From assembly GCF_025362455.1 (NCBI RefSeq), contig NZ_JANYGJ010000221.1, forward strand, positions 1 to 13,798: a DNA stretch of 13,798 nucleotides. The letters are read 5' to 3'. Below, one piece after another: positions 5,985-12,651 of this stretch. The position numbers were made by a program, and so were the translations under genes. The DNA comes from Deinococcus sp. GTDB taxonomy: Bacteria; Deinococcota; Deinococci; Deinococcales; Deinococcaceae. The notes beneath the pieces are model-generated. The model saw only the letters and a program-made list of their open reading frames with translations. It was not told the DNA's origin and did not search any database. The stretch's first letter is position 1, and each line of letters starts with the position of its first letter.

Positions 5985-7004
5985 TCAGTTGATGAACAGC
6001 GGTAATTCGTCGTCCGGGTGGCCCGACACCGGCAAGCCCAGGTGGGCGTAGGCGTGCGCCGTCGCCACCCGGCCCCTCGGCGTGCGCTTGATGAAGCCGA
6101 GCTGGATCAGGTAGGGCTCGTACACGTCTTCGAGCGTCAGACCGTCCTCGCTGATGGCGGTGGCGAGGGTGTCCACGCCCACCGGACCGCCCGCGAAGCG
6201 GTGAATCAGGGTCTCTAAGTACTTCTTGTCGCGGTCGTCCAGGCCCGCCGCGTCCAGGCCCAGCTTATCCAAGGCCATGTGGGTGCGCTCCATGCCGATG
6301 CGGCTCTCGCCCGCCACCTCGGCGTAGTCGCGCACGCGCCGCAGCAGCCGCTTGGCGATGCGCATGGTGCCCCGGCTGCGCCCGCCGATCTCCAGCGCCG
6401 CCGCCTCATCCAGTCCGAAGCCCAGCAGCCGGGCGTCGCGCAATAGATTGATGCCGATTTCCTCCGGCGTATAGTATTCCAGGTGCTCCATGATCCCGAA
6501 GCGGCTGCGCATCGGCGCGGTGATGAGTCCGGGCCGGGTCGTGGCGCCCACCAGCGTGAAGCGCGGCAACGGCAACTCGATGGTCCGCGCCGCCGGTCCC
6601 TGGCCCAGCACGATGTCGAGTTTGAAATCCTCCATAGCAGGGTAGAGGTGTTCCTCGGCCACGCGGCCCAGCCGGTGAATCTCGTCGATAAACAGTACGT
6701 CGCCTTCTTCCAGACTGTTCGTGAGAATAGCGGCCAGGTCGCCGGGCTTCTCGATGGCTGGGCCGCTGGTCACGCGAATATTCACGCCCAGTTCGTGCGC
6801 GATGATGTGCGCCAGCGTCGTTTTGCCGAGTCCGGGCGGGCCGAACAGCAGCGTGTGATCGAGCGCCTCCTTGCGGCCCTTCGCCGCCTGAAGGTAGACG
6901 CTCAGCTTATCCTTGAGCTTGACCTGGCCCACGTACTCGGTCAGGGTTTTGGGCCGCAGGGCGGGGTCGTTGTGTTCAGGCTGAGACATGGGGATACTGG
7001 ACAT
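5985..7004 (-). CDS. ruvB: Holliday junction branch migration helicase RuvB
   Basis: The product has 339 residues, full length for RuvB. This hexameric AAA+ motor, with RuvA, drives branch migration of Holliday junctions in recombinational repair. Visible motifs are Walker A GPPGLGKT (55-62), Walker B FIDEIH (D107, E108), sensor 1 GATTRPG (153-159), the APMRSRFG arginine-finger region (163-170) and the C-terminal winged-helix signature TPRGRVATAHAY. I chose the first of two ATGs: it sits 6 bases after a TACACT box (leaderless), while the ATG five codons later has no ribosome site. The promoter overlaps a 17-base quasi-palindrome that may be a DNA-damage operator. There is no ruvA or ruvC nearby, which is usual for Deinococcus. 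The 3' end faces the AT-rich kinase gene across 31 bases with no obvious terminator hairpin. Confidence 0.97.
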   Translation of the reverse strand: MSSIPMSQPEHNDPALRPKTLTEYVGQVKLKDKLSVYLQAAKGRKEALDHTLLFGPPGLGKTTLAHIIAHELGVNIRVTSGPAIEKPGDLAAILTNSLEEGDVLFIDEIHRLGRVAEEHLYPAMEDFKLDIVLGQGPAARTIELPLPRFTLVGATTRPGLITAPMRSRFGIMEHLEYYTPEEIGINLLRDARLLGFGLDEAAALEIGGRSRGTMRIAKRLLRRVRDYAEVAGESRIGMERTHMALDKLGLDAAGLDDRDKKYLETLIHRFAGGPVGVDTLATAISEDGLTLEDVYEPYLIQLGFIKRTPRGRVATAHAYAHLGLPVSGHPDDELPLFIN

Positions 7005-7010
7005 GCAGAC

Positions 7011-7016
7011 AGTGTA
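7011..7016 (-). promoter_or_regulatory. Leaderless -10 box of ruvB
   Basis: On the minus strand TACACT is followed by GTCTGC and then the ATG ending at 7004, which places transcription start at the start codon. At a 17-base spacing the -35 position reads TTTCGC (7034-7039), a weak match. Confidence 0.65.
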
Positions 7017-7022
7017 GCGCAG

Positions 7023-7039
7023 TTACGCTATTTGCGAAA
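7023..7039. promoter_or_regulatory. RDRM-like 17-bp quasi-palindrome in the ruvB promoter (possible DdrO operator)
   Basis: The site reads TTACGCTATTTGCGAAA, with the dyad TT.CGC.A.T.GCG.AA. The Deinococcus radiation/desiccation response motif is a 17-base palindrome, TTATGTCATTGACATAA, bound by DdrO. Ten of 17 positions agree, and five of seven differences are transitions. The site covers the -35 position and spacer of the ruvB promoter, where a repressor would block it. ruvB belongs to this regulon in studied Deinococcus species. An overlapping perfect dyad, CTATTT-GCG-AAATAG (7028-7042), is an alternative reading. Confidence 0.45.
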
Positions 7040-7138
7040 TAGGTGTGTCTGGGTTGGATGGGCTCTTGGGCGGGGACACAGTGTCTGCGGGCTGGACGGG
7101 CGGCTGACGGTTGCGTTGCGTGGGCTTCAGCTTCTTGC

Positions 7139-7323
7139 GAATGCGTCGACTCCCCCACCCCCCAGCGGGCAGCGGCCAGGCGCGTCCGTTCTGGCCAAGA
7201 AGGCCCGATAGGTGCCGTTCTGCCCAAGCGGTCAGGCCCTTCGTCGTGAACGGACGCCCATGAGGGTGCCACTCCTCCCATACGGGTGCCGCTCTGCCCA
7301 AGACGGGCGTGCGTTCACGAGGA
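7139..7323 (-). repeat. Dispersed repeat block, second family, with degenerate internal copies
   Basis: Read on the minus strand, this block shares three modules with 4638-4689: the 21-base block (7241-7261), a GCACCTATCGGGC-type module (7204-7216) and a CTTGGCCAGAACGG-type module (about 7188-7201). It also contains the unit GGTGCCGTTCTGCCCAAG at 7211-7228 and again, with one change, at 7285-7302. Compared with 4638-4689 it carries about 25 extra bases between modules. No ORF here has support. Confidence 0.65.
7241..7323. repeat. 19-bp imperfect inverted repeat within the repeat block
   Basis: TCGTCGTGAACGGACGCCC (7241-7259) is the reverse complement of GGGCGTGCGTTCACGAGGA (7305-7323) at 17 of 19 positions, with a 45-base interior. 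As RNA or single-stranded DNA it would form a large stem-loop upstream of ruvB. Confidence 0.7.
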
Positions 7324-7342
7324 GTGCTTGCACAGCAGCGGG

Positions 7343-7411
7343 TGACTCGCAGAGCTGCTTGCACAGGGATGCGAGCGCAACTCACGCCCTCCATCTGTTC
7401 CCACTCCCCTA
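7343..7411 (-). repeat. Dispersed intergenic repeat, copy 2 (short form)
   Basis: The minus strand carries the same core and tail as the copy at 2315-2420, without its extra 33 bases. Similarity begins at the stop codon of the upstream gene, so the repeat abuts or slightly enters that coding end. Confidence 0.7.
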
Positions 7412-8062
7412 CCCACCCCCTTCCAGCTCAAAGCGCACCGTCACCTCATCCGCCACCTGCACGGGCGAGGTGTCCGGCAAGCTCACCAGCAGCGCCCCCC
7501 CGCTCAGGTCGGCGGCGGCACTCAGCAGGGGATAATCCACCGCCGGGTCCAGGGTGCCCCACAGGTGCGCTCCACTCGGCTGCCAGAGCAGGGCGCCCAC
7601 CGGCTCGGCGCCTGCGTAGGCGAGAAGCAGGGCGTGGTCGCGCAGGGTCTCCAGGCGGGCGGCCAGGTGGCGGGCCAGCAGGGGCGACCACTCCGGTTGG
7701 GCGTGCGCCTCGGCCAGCACGTCGGCCCAGATGGGCAAGGTCAGGCGAGACACCTGCTCGATCTGAAGGGGGCTGCGAAGCGTGCCGACCCTCACCGTGC
7801 CAACCCTCACCGTGCCGACCACTTCGGCCTGAGCCGGGACGTGTCGACCCTCATCCAGTCGCGCCCGCAAGAGCGGCCAGCGGTGCTCGCGTGCCCAGAC
7901 CTGAGCGGCGGCCCAGTCAGCTTCGGCGTCCAGGTAGGCGGCGTTGGCGCCCAGCAGGTTCACGCCGGGCGAGAGCAACGCTTCCGAGGCGCCGGGCCAG
8001 GTGCGGTTCAAAGTCGCCAGCGGGCGAAAGTAGGCCAGCAGCGAGGCCAGGGCAGGGTCCAT
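7409..8062 (-). CDS. Uncharacterised protein
   Basis: I do not recognise this 217-residue protein. It is soluble-looking, rich in Ala and Leu, with many Trp residues and no signal peptide or membrane helix. The stretch HALLLAYAGAEPVGALLWQ (about 139-157) resembles the central strands of GNAT acetyltransferases, but the acetyl-CoA binding motif is not visible, so this is only a hint. The start is supported by a TAGGCT box 6 bases upstream and strong GC3 bias across the frame. Residues near 83-97 are a VGTVR-type five-residue repeat (three copies) from a 15-base tandem triplication. The C-terminal GGG and stop codon coincide with the edge of a dispersed intergenic repeat, so the natural C terminus may have been rewritten. 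It lies after the murA terminator and upstream of ruvB on the same strand but has its own promoter. Confidence 0.65.
   Translation of the reverse strand: MDPALASLLAYFRPLATLNRTWPGASEALLSPGVNLLGANAAYLDAEADWAAAQVWAREHRWPLLRARLDEGRHVPAQAEVVGTVRVGTVRVGTLRSPLQIEQVSRLTLPIWADVLAEAHAQPEWSPLLARHLAARLETLRDHALLLAYAGAEPVGALLWQPSGAHLWGTLDPAVDYPLLSAAADLSGGALLVSLPDTSPVQVADEVTVRFELEGGG
7781..7825 (-). repeat. 15-base in-frame tandem triplication
   Basis: On the plus strand CGTGCCGACCCTCAC (7781-7795), CGTGCCAACCCTCAC (7796-7810) and a diverged third copy (7811-7825) follow each other. They encode VGTVR, VGTVR, VGTLR on the minus strand. Confidence 0.85.
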
Positions 8063-8068
8063 TCGTCC

Positions 8069-8074
8069 AGCCTA
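8069..8074 (-). promoter_or_regulatory. Leaderless -10 box of the uncharacterised gene
   Basis: On the minus strand TAGGCT is followed by GGACGA and the ATG at 8062. It lies downstream of the murA terminator, consistent with a separate transcript. No strong -35 is seen. Confidence 0.5.
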
Positions 8075-8104
8075 CGCCGCCGCCAGGTGCAACTTCACGG
8101 CGGC

Positions 8105-8135
8105 AAAACTCCCCGGCCAACACTGGCGCGGGGAG
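8105..8135 (-). terminator. Intrinsic terminator of murA
   Basis: On the minus strand CTCCCCG (8135-8129) pairs with CGGGGAG (8115-8109), extended by GCC/GGC after a one-base bulge, with a 6-base loop. TTTT follows (8108-8105). It lies 17 bases after the murA stop. Confidence 0.75.
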
Positions 8136-8152
8136 CATCCTGCTGGCGGCGC

Positions 8153-9439
8153 TCAGTCCATCGCGGAGGCGAGGGTCAGCTCGGACTGGCGCACGTCCAC
8201 GCCCAGGCCACGCAGCCGCTCGGCGAAGCGCTCGTAGCCCCGGTTGATGTACTGCATCCCGTCGATGATGGTTTCGCCCTCGGCAGCCAGCGCCGCGACG
8301 ACCAATGCGCCGCCCGCCCGGATGTCGGCGGCCTTGACCGGGGCGCCGTGGAGCTTGCCGCCCTGAATCACCTGGGTGTGCTCGCTGACGGTGATCTGGG
8401 CGCCCATGCGGGTCAGCTCGACCACGTGGGTCAGGCGGTCCGGGTAGATGCGGTCCACGACCACGCTGGTGCCTCTGACGGTAGACAGCAAAGCGCTCAT
8501 CTGCGGCTGCACGTCGGTGGGAAAACCGGGAAACTCCAACGCCGTGACGTTGGTGGGCTTGAGGCGCGAGCGGCTGGCGTCCACGGTCAGGATGTCGCCG
8601 GATTCGAGAATATGCACGCCCATCTCGGTGAGCTTCATGCTCACGGCGCGCAGGTGGGCCGGACGCACGCCGGTCAGCGTAATGTTGCTGCGGGTGGCGG
8701 CGGCGGCCAGCATGATGGTTCCGGCCTCGATGCGGTCGGGGATGATGCGGTACTCGCCGCCGCGCAGGCTCGGCACGCCCTGCACCGTGATGGTGTTGCT
8801 GCCCTCGCCCCGGATATCGGCGCCCAGCGACTTGAGAAAGTTAATCATGTCCACGACGTCGGTATCGATGCTGGCGTTTTCCAGCACCACCTGGCCGCTG
8901 CCCAGCACGGCGGCCAGAATGGCGTTCTGGGTGGCGCCCACCGTCAGCATCTCGAAGACGTAGGAGCCGCTGAGCGCGCGGGGACGCTGGGCCGCGAAGT
9001 TGCCGCCCTCCTCCTCCATGTCCACGCCCAGCGCCCGGAAGGCCTTGACGTGCTGGTCCACGGGCCGGTAGCCGAAGGCGCAGCCGCCCGGCATGCTGAC
9101 GGTGGCCTCCCCGGCGCGGGCGATCAGGGCGCCCATCACGATGAAGCTGGCCCGCATCTTGCTGACCAGCGCGTAGGGCGCCGCCGTGTTCAAAATCTCC
9201 GGGGTGTGCAGGGTCACGCTGTTGGGGCCGACCCAGGCGTGCTGCGCGCCCAGGTGGCCCACGATATCCAGAATGGTGTAGATGTCCGACAGCCTCGGAA
9301 TGCCGTGCAGGGTCACCGGCTCCGTGCTCAGCAGCGCCGCCACGATGATCGGCAGCGCGGCGTTCTTGCTCGGCTGAACCGCGAACTCGCCGCTGAGTGG
9401 GCGGCCACCGGTGATATGCAGGGGCGTGATTTGCAGCAT
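8153..9439 (-). CDS. murA: UDP-N-acetylglucosamine 1-carboxyvinyltransferase
   Basis: The product has 428 residues, the usual MurA length. It transfers enolpyruvate from PEP to UDP-GlcNAc, the first committed step of peptidoglycan synthesis, in the cytoplasm. The catalytic cysteine is present in PGGCAFGYRPVDQH (C120); it is the residue fosfomycin alkylates, and variants with Asp here are resistant, so this enzyme should be fosfomycin-sensitive. The PSKNAALP motif (K25, N26) of the substrate site is also intact. EPSP-synthase-type repeats fill the rest of the two-domain fold. Unlike many neighbours it has a Shine-Dalgarno (AAAGGA, 6 bases before the ATG), so it is made from a leadered mRNA. 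Its promoter is not clear to me. It is transcribed as its own unit and ends at the terminator just downstream. Confidence 0.96.
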   Translation of the reverse strand: MLQITPLHITGGRPLSGEFAVQPSKNAALPIIVAALLSTEPVTLHGIPRLSDIYTILDIVGHLGAQHAWVGPNSVTLHTPEILNTAAPYALVSKMRASFIVMGALIARAGEATVSMPGGCAFGYRPVDQHVKAFRALGVDMEEEGGNFAAQRPRALSGSYVFEMLTVGATQNAILAAVLGSGQVVLENASIDTDVVDMINFLKSLGADIRGEGSNTITVQGVPSLRGGEYRIIPDRIEAGTIMLAAAATRSNITLTGVRPAHLRAVSMKLTEMGVHILESGDILTVDASRSRLKPTNVTALEFPGFPTDVQPQMSALLSTVRGTSVVVDRIYPDRLTHVVELTRMGAQITVSEHTQVIQGGKLHGAPVKAADIRAGGALVVAALAAEGETIIDGMQYINRGYERFAERLRGLGVDVRQSELTLASAMD

Positions 9440-9920
9440 GGGGAGTCCTTTGGCGTCCGGCCCGCAGTGACCGGAGGGTAAAGCAGAGGAGGAGGATTGA
9501 GCGCGGCGTCGCGTTAACTGACTGTTCTCTGTTGCATCTTACACACCTTACTCACTGTGAGTCCAGTAGTGCCTATCATGTGCTCAGTAGCAAGAGGCCA
9601 GGTCGGGTCCAAAATACGGCCCAGGGAACAAAGCTTTATCCGAAATGAGGCGCACCAGGTTGGCAACCGGCAAGGTCCAGCACGCCAGAGAGCAACCGAG
9701 GTGGGCACTGAAGTGGATACCGGGGCGAGGGACGTCAGCCGTTCGTATGGCCTTCAGCATAAACGCCTGCGCCCAGAATTCCGTAACGCGCCTGGCCGGA
9801 CATCTATTTAACCCCGCCCTCCCCGGCCCATCAACACTGCCCCGGCCCACAGACACAACCCCGGCGTCGCCCAGACAAGCAAAACGCGCAACCATACTCA
9901 CTGTCAGGCACGTGTGCATG
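9440..9920. other. Long spacer without a supported gene
   Basis: This stretch separates murA from the RHH gene. Open frames up to 139 codons exist on both strands, but none has GC3 bias, a ribosome site or a recognisable motif. It holds the murA leader and presumably its promoter, which I cannot place. CTCACTGTGAG (9551-9561) is a perfect dyad around one base. TACTCACTGT recurs at 9549-9558 and 9896-9905. Composition between about 9530 and 9700 is less GC-rich than the genes, so a decayed mobile element is possible, but I cannot identify one. Confidence 0.4.
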
Positions 9921-9950
9921 TTGAGCATCTGAGCACAGGCGTGGTACGCT
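9921..9950 (+). promoter_or_regulatory. Possible sigma-70-type promoter of the RHH gene
   Basis: TTGAGC (9921-9926) and TACGCT (9945-9950) are separated by 18 bases. Transcription from here would give a leader of about 120 bases that contains the AAGTGTC box array. Confidence 0.4.
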
Positions 9951-9990
9951 TCATAAAGAACGGCGCTCAGTGAAGAATGGCCCGCTTTAG

Positions 9991-10035
9991 AAGTGTCGCT
10001 CAAGTGTCGTTCAGAAGTGTCCAGTCAGAAGTGTC
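9991..10035 (+). repeat. Array of four AAGTGTC boxes before the RHH gene
   Basis: AAGTGTC occurs at 9991-9997, 10002-10008, 10015-10021 and 10029-10035, with spacings of 11, 13 and 14 bases. Three copies are preceded by AG. Ribbon-helix-helix repressors commonly bind tandem short boxes and control their own genes, so this array could be the operator of the gene at 10079. It could also be simple slippage, as seen elsewhere here. Confidence 0.6.
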
Positions 10036-10078
10036 CAGAATGGAGTCCGGAACGACGCGGTTGATTTGAGGAGTACCC

Positions 10079-10300
10079 ATGCCCAAGAAGGAACGCAAGC
10101 GGTTGCAGGTGGTTATCAGCGAGGAGCAGGACGCGCTGCTGACCAAAACCGCTTATGAACTCTCCAGCCCGGAGCGCCTGATTTCCAAAAGCGAGGTCGT
10201 CCGGCTGGCCATCGAAAAGATCGCCAAGGAAATGGGCGAGGGCGAGCAGATCGAGGAGTACCGCGCCCTGCTGGAAACCGACGACCTGCGCGACGTCTGA
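10079..10300 (+). CDS. Small ribbon-helix-helix (CopG/Arc-like) DNA-binding protein
   Basis: This 73-residue basic protein starts KKERKRLQVVIS, a basic strand of the kind RHH dimers insert in the major groove. A helix follows (EEQDALLTKTAYEL), then the turn and second helix SKSEVVRLAIEKIA. An acidic tail (GEGEQIEEYRALLETDDLRDV) ends the protein. The start has GAGGAG 5 bases upstream. It is likely a homodimeric transcriptional regulator. The acidic tail also recalls antitoxins of toxin-antitoxin pairs, but no intact toxin gene follows. Downstream is a 13-base tandem duplication starting at the stop codon, then a possible gene relic on the other strand. Upstream is a four-box array that may be its operator. 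The target is unknown. Confidence 0.7.
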   Translation: MPKKERKRLQVVISEEQDALLTKTAYELSSPERLISKSEVVRLAIEKIAKEMGEGEQIEEYRALLETDDLRDV

Positions 10301-10325
10301 GGAAGTCGTTCAAGGAAGTCGTTTC
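10300..10325 (+). repeat. 13-base tandem duplication at the RHH stop codon
   Basis: AGGAAGTCGTTCA (10300-10312) is followed by AGGAAGTCGTTTC (10313-10325). The first base belongs to the TGA stop. Confidence 0.8.
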
Positions 10326-10542
10326 GCAAAAGGCCGCCCAGCGCCCAGGCAACACGGACCTCCAACCGCCGTCTGAGCGCTTCAATGTTTTTGGTCGTCG
10401 TGTTGAGGACCGGCTGGTTCCGGATCAGGCCGTGGGCCGCGAGAACTGCCGTCCAGCGGTGCCGGAACAGATTTTCGCGCGGCGCAATTTCGGTCTCATC
10501 CTGCCCGCGACTGCGCTGGTACACCTCCAGTTCACCCTTCAC
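10301..10542 (-). pseudogene. Possible gene relic or unrecognised short gene, antisense
   Basis: A minus-strand frame from a GTG at 10542 gives about 80 residues that read like a real protein: EVYQRSRGQDETEIAPRE, then FRHRWTAVLAAHGLIRNQ and RRRLEVRVAWALGGLLRNDF. Third positions are mostly G or C. The frame stays open to 10153, but the part below 10301 is only the antisense of the RHH gene, so the true end is probably lost near the tandem duplication. No ribosome site precedes the GTG. A neighbouring frame just upstream (10579-10532) reads VLIDTSASASFNSEG before a stop, as if a frameshift split one reading frame. I cannot name a family. Confidence 0.3.
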
Positions 10543-10581
10543 TGTTAAAGCTCGCCGACGCCGAGGTGTCGATCAGCACAT

Positions 10582-10629
10582 TGACTGGGTGTATGGATGA
10601 CTGGGTGTATGGATGACTGGGTGCATGGA
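10582..10629 (+). repeat. Three tandem copies of a 16-base unit
   Basis: TGACTGGGTGTATGGA is repeated at 10582-10597, 10598-10613 and 10614-10629, the last with one T-to-C change. It ends 24 bases before the -10 box of the kinase gene. The first copy is preceded by T, making a TTGACT that resembles a -35 box. Confidence 0.9.
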
Positions 10630-10653
10630 TCAATCCAGCGCCCGCGCAGGCGC

Positions 10654-10659
10654 TACACT
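10654..10659 (+). promoter_or_regulatory. Leaderless -10 box of the kinase gene
   Basis: TACACT is followed by 8 bases (CGCCTCCT) and the ATG at 10668. No Shine-Dalgarno is present. No good -35 element lies 17 bases upstream. Confidence 0.55.
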
Positions 10660-10667
10660 CGCCTCCT

Positions 10668-12569
10668 ATGGCGCTGAGCAGCGGGCAGACCCTATCGACG
10701 CGCTATCTGCTGCACGAACCCATCGGCGAGGGCGGCAGCGCCGAGGTCTTCCGGGCCACCGATCTGCACCTGGGGCGCGACGTGGCCCTGAAGCTGCTGC
10801 ACGAGCAGGTGCATTTCTTGGACCGTGAACGCTTTTTGCGCGAGGTCCGGATTCTGGCGCGGCTGACCCATCCCGGCGTGGTCGCCATTCACGACCTGGG
10901 CCAGCACGAGGGCCGCGACTTTTTTACCATGCCGCTGCTGACCGGCGGCCCGATCAGCACGCTGGGGCCGCTCGAAGACATGCCCAGCAGCCTGGGGCGC
11001 TACCTGGGCGCCGCCGCCTTCGTGTCCAGGGCGCTGGGACACATTCACGCCGTCGGGCTGGTCCACCGCGACCTGACGCCCGGCAACGTGCTGCTGGGCG
11101 AGGACGGGCTGCCGCGCATCATGGATTTCGGGCTGGTCTCGATGAGCGAGCACACCCGCCACCTGACCCGCAGCGGCGTCACGCTGGGCACGCCCCAGTA
11201 CATGGCCCCGGAGCAGGCACGCGGCAGCGGTGTGGGGCCGAGCAGCGATCTGTACGCGCTGGGCGCGGTGCTCTACCGGGTGGCCTGCGGCAGTCCGCCG
11301 TTCGTGGGCGACAACGACCAGAGCGTGCTGTTTCAGCATGTCTACGAGTCGCCCACCGACCCGCGTGAGCTGAATCCGGCCATTCCCGACAGCGTGGCGC
11401 AGATTTTGCTGCACCTGCTGGCCAAGAAAGCGGCGGACCGTCCGCCCAATGCCGAGGCGCTGGCCGAACTGTGGACCCAGGCCCGCCAGGACGCCGCCGC
11501 CCAGGGCGCCGCCCAGTACCGGGGGGGCCGTAGCCGCAGCGGGTCGCACAGCGGCGGCCCGGCCTGGCCCGGCGAGCTGCGCGAGCGGTGGAGCATGACC
11601 CTGCCCGGCGAGGTCACCTGGCCCTCGGCGGTCATCGGCGGCCAGGGCCTGCTGGCGGTGGGCACCCGCAGCGGCCACCTGGCGCTGGTCAGCAGCAGCG
11701 GCGACCTGCATACCACCTTCAGCGCCAAGGACGAGGTGACCGCGCCCGCTACCCTGCTGGACGGCAGCGTCATTTACGGCGCCTGGGACGGAGCGCTGCG
11801 CCGCGCCCGCTTCGACGGCACGCCGCAGTGGACCCACCAGACCCGCGCCGAACTGACCGGCGCCCCGACGCTGTGGGGAGGCCGGGTGCTGGTCACCTCC
11901 CGCGACGGGCACCTGCACGCCGTCGATCTGCAAACCGGCGAACTGGCCTGGGCCTACCGAACGGGCGGCCCGGTAGCCGCCTCGCCGCTGATCTGGGGCG
12001 GCGCCGCCTTCGTGGCCGACGAGAACGGCTGGCTGCACGCCCTGGACGCTCTCAGCGGCGCGCAGCTCTGGAAAGTCGAGGTCGGCGTGACGCACGCCAC
12101 GCCTGCGCTGGCACCGCTGGGCCGGGGTGAGGCGGCGCTGATCGTGGCGACCTGGAAAGGTGAGGTTCACGCGCTGCACCTCCAGATTCAGGCCGGGCGG
12201 GCGGCACTCGCCCCCGAAGCCGTGCTGTGGAGCTACGACCTGGAAGACGAGCTGTGGGCCGCGCCCGCCGTGCAGGACTCAAGCGTGGTGGTGGCCGGTT
12301 GGGGCGGTCAGGTCCAGGCGCTGAGCCTGCTGGGCGGCGACGACCTGTGGGCACACCGCCTGGAGGGCCGCGTCACCGCCAGCCCGGTCATCAGCGGGGC
12401 GCAGGTCTACCTGGCCTCCGAAATGGGCGAGCTGTGTGCGCTGAGTCTTCACGATGGGCGGCTAGTGTGGCAGCAGCGGGAAGCTCGCGGCGTCCAGGCC
12501 ACCCCGCTGGCCGACGGCGGCAGCCTTTACATCGCCTTTATGGACGGCACGCTCAAGGCTTACCGCTAG
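10668..12569 (+). CDS. rqkA: Ser/Thr protein kinase with PQQ-type beta-propeller (RqkA-like)
   Basis: This 633-residue cytoplasmic protein has an N-terminal eukaryotic-type kinase domain (about 13-270). It shows the glycine loop IGEGGSAEV (19-27), ATP lysine K42, catalytic loop HRDLTPGN (H133, D135, N140), DFG (153-155), an activation loop rich in Thr/Ser, APE (180-182) and helix-F aspartate D194. The loop lysine of HRDLKPEN is replaced by T137. A Gly/Ser/Arg linker (about 278-300) has no membrane helix, unlike PknB-type receptors. Residues about 305-633 are WD/PQQ-like repeats (DLQTGELAW, DALSGAQLW, SLHDGRLVW) forming a beta-propeller. This is the architecture of D. radiodurans RqkA (DR2518), a PQQ-responsive, radiation-induced kinase that acts on repair and division proteins. 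Orthology is inferred from architecture only. The gene has its own leaderless promoter behind a 16-base tandem triplication. There is no clear terminator after it. Confidence 0.88.
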   Translation: MALSSGQTLSTRYLLHEPIGEGGSAEVFRATDLHLGRDVALKLLHEQVHFLDRERFLREVRILARLTHPGVVAIHDLGQHEGRDFFTMPLLTGGPISTLGPLEDMPSSLGRYLGAAAFVSRALGHIHAVGLVHRDLTPGNVLLGEDGLPRIMDFGLVSMSEHTRHLTRSGVTLGTPQYMAPEQARGSGVGPSSDLYALGAVLYRVACGSPPFVGDNDQSVLFQHVYESPTDPRELNPAIPDSVAQILLHLLAKKAADRPPNAEALAELWTQARQDAAAQGAAQYRGGRSRSGSHSGGPAWPGELRERWSMTLPGEVTWPSAVIGGQGLLAVGTRSGHLALVSSSGDLHTTFSAKDEVTAPATLLDGSVIYGAWDGALRRARFDGTPQWTHQTRAELTGAPTLWGGRVLVTSRDGHLHAVDLQTGELAWAYRTGGPVAASPLIWGGAAFVADENGWLHALDALSGAQLWKVEVGVTHATPALAPLGRGEAALIVATWKGEVHALHLQIQAGRAALAPEAVLWSYDLEDELWAAPAVQDSSVVVAGWGGQVQALSLLGGDDLWAHRLEGRVTASPVISGAQVYLASEMGELCALSLHDGRLVWQQREARGVQATPLADGGSLYIAFMDGTLKAYR

Positions 12570-12651
12570 GTTCGGTTACATCCAGATGGAGCCGGGCGGC
12601 GTATATCCGAATGAAGAGGCCACATTCCATATTCGCCCTCCCCAACTGACC

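Noticed and set aside
7309..9481. Very long plus-strand frames (312 and 638 codons) opposite the unknown gene and murA
   Set aside because: Compositions are typical of antisense high-GC frames, and murA on the other strand has all family motifs.
9557..10003. Frames on both strands in the murA-RHH spacer as a transposase remnant
   Set aside because: I could not find a DDE or HTH motif, terminal inverted repeats or target duplications, so I left it as unexplained spacer.
10581..10609. TTGACT at the first 16-base repeat as the -35 of the kinase promoter
   Set aside because: No TANNNT box lies 16-18 bases downstream, and the convincing -10 box is about 67 bases away.
10692..12179. 495-codon minus-strand frame opposite the kinase
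   Set aside because: It mirrors a gene with complete kinase and propeller motifs and has no recognisable domain itself.
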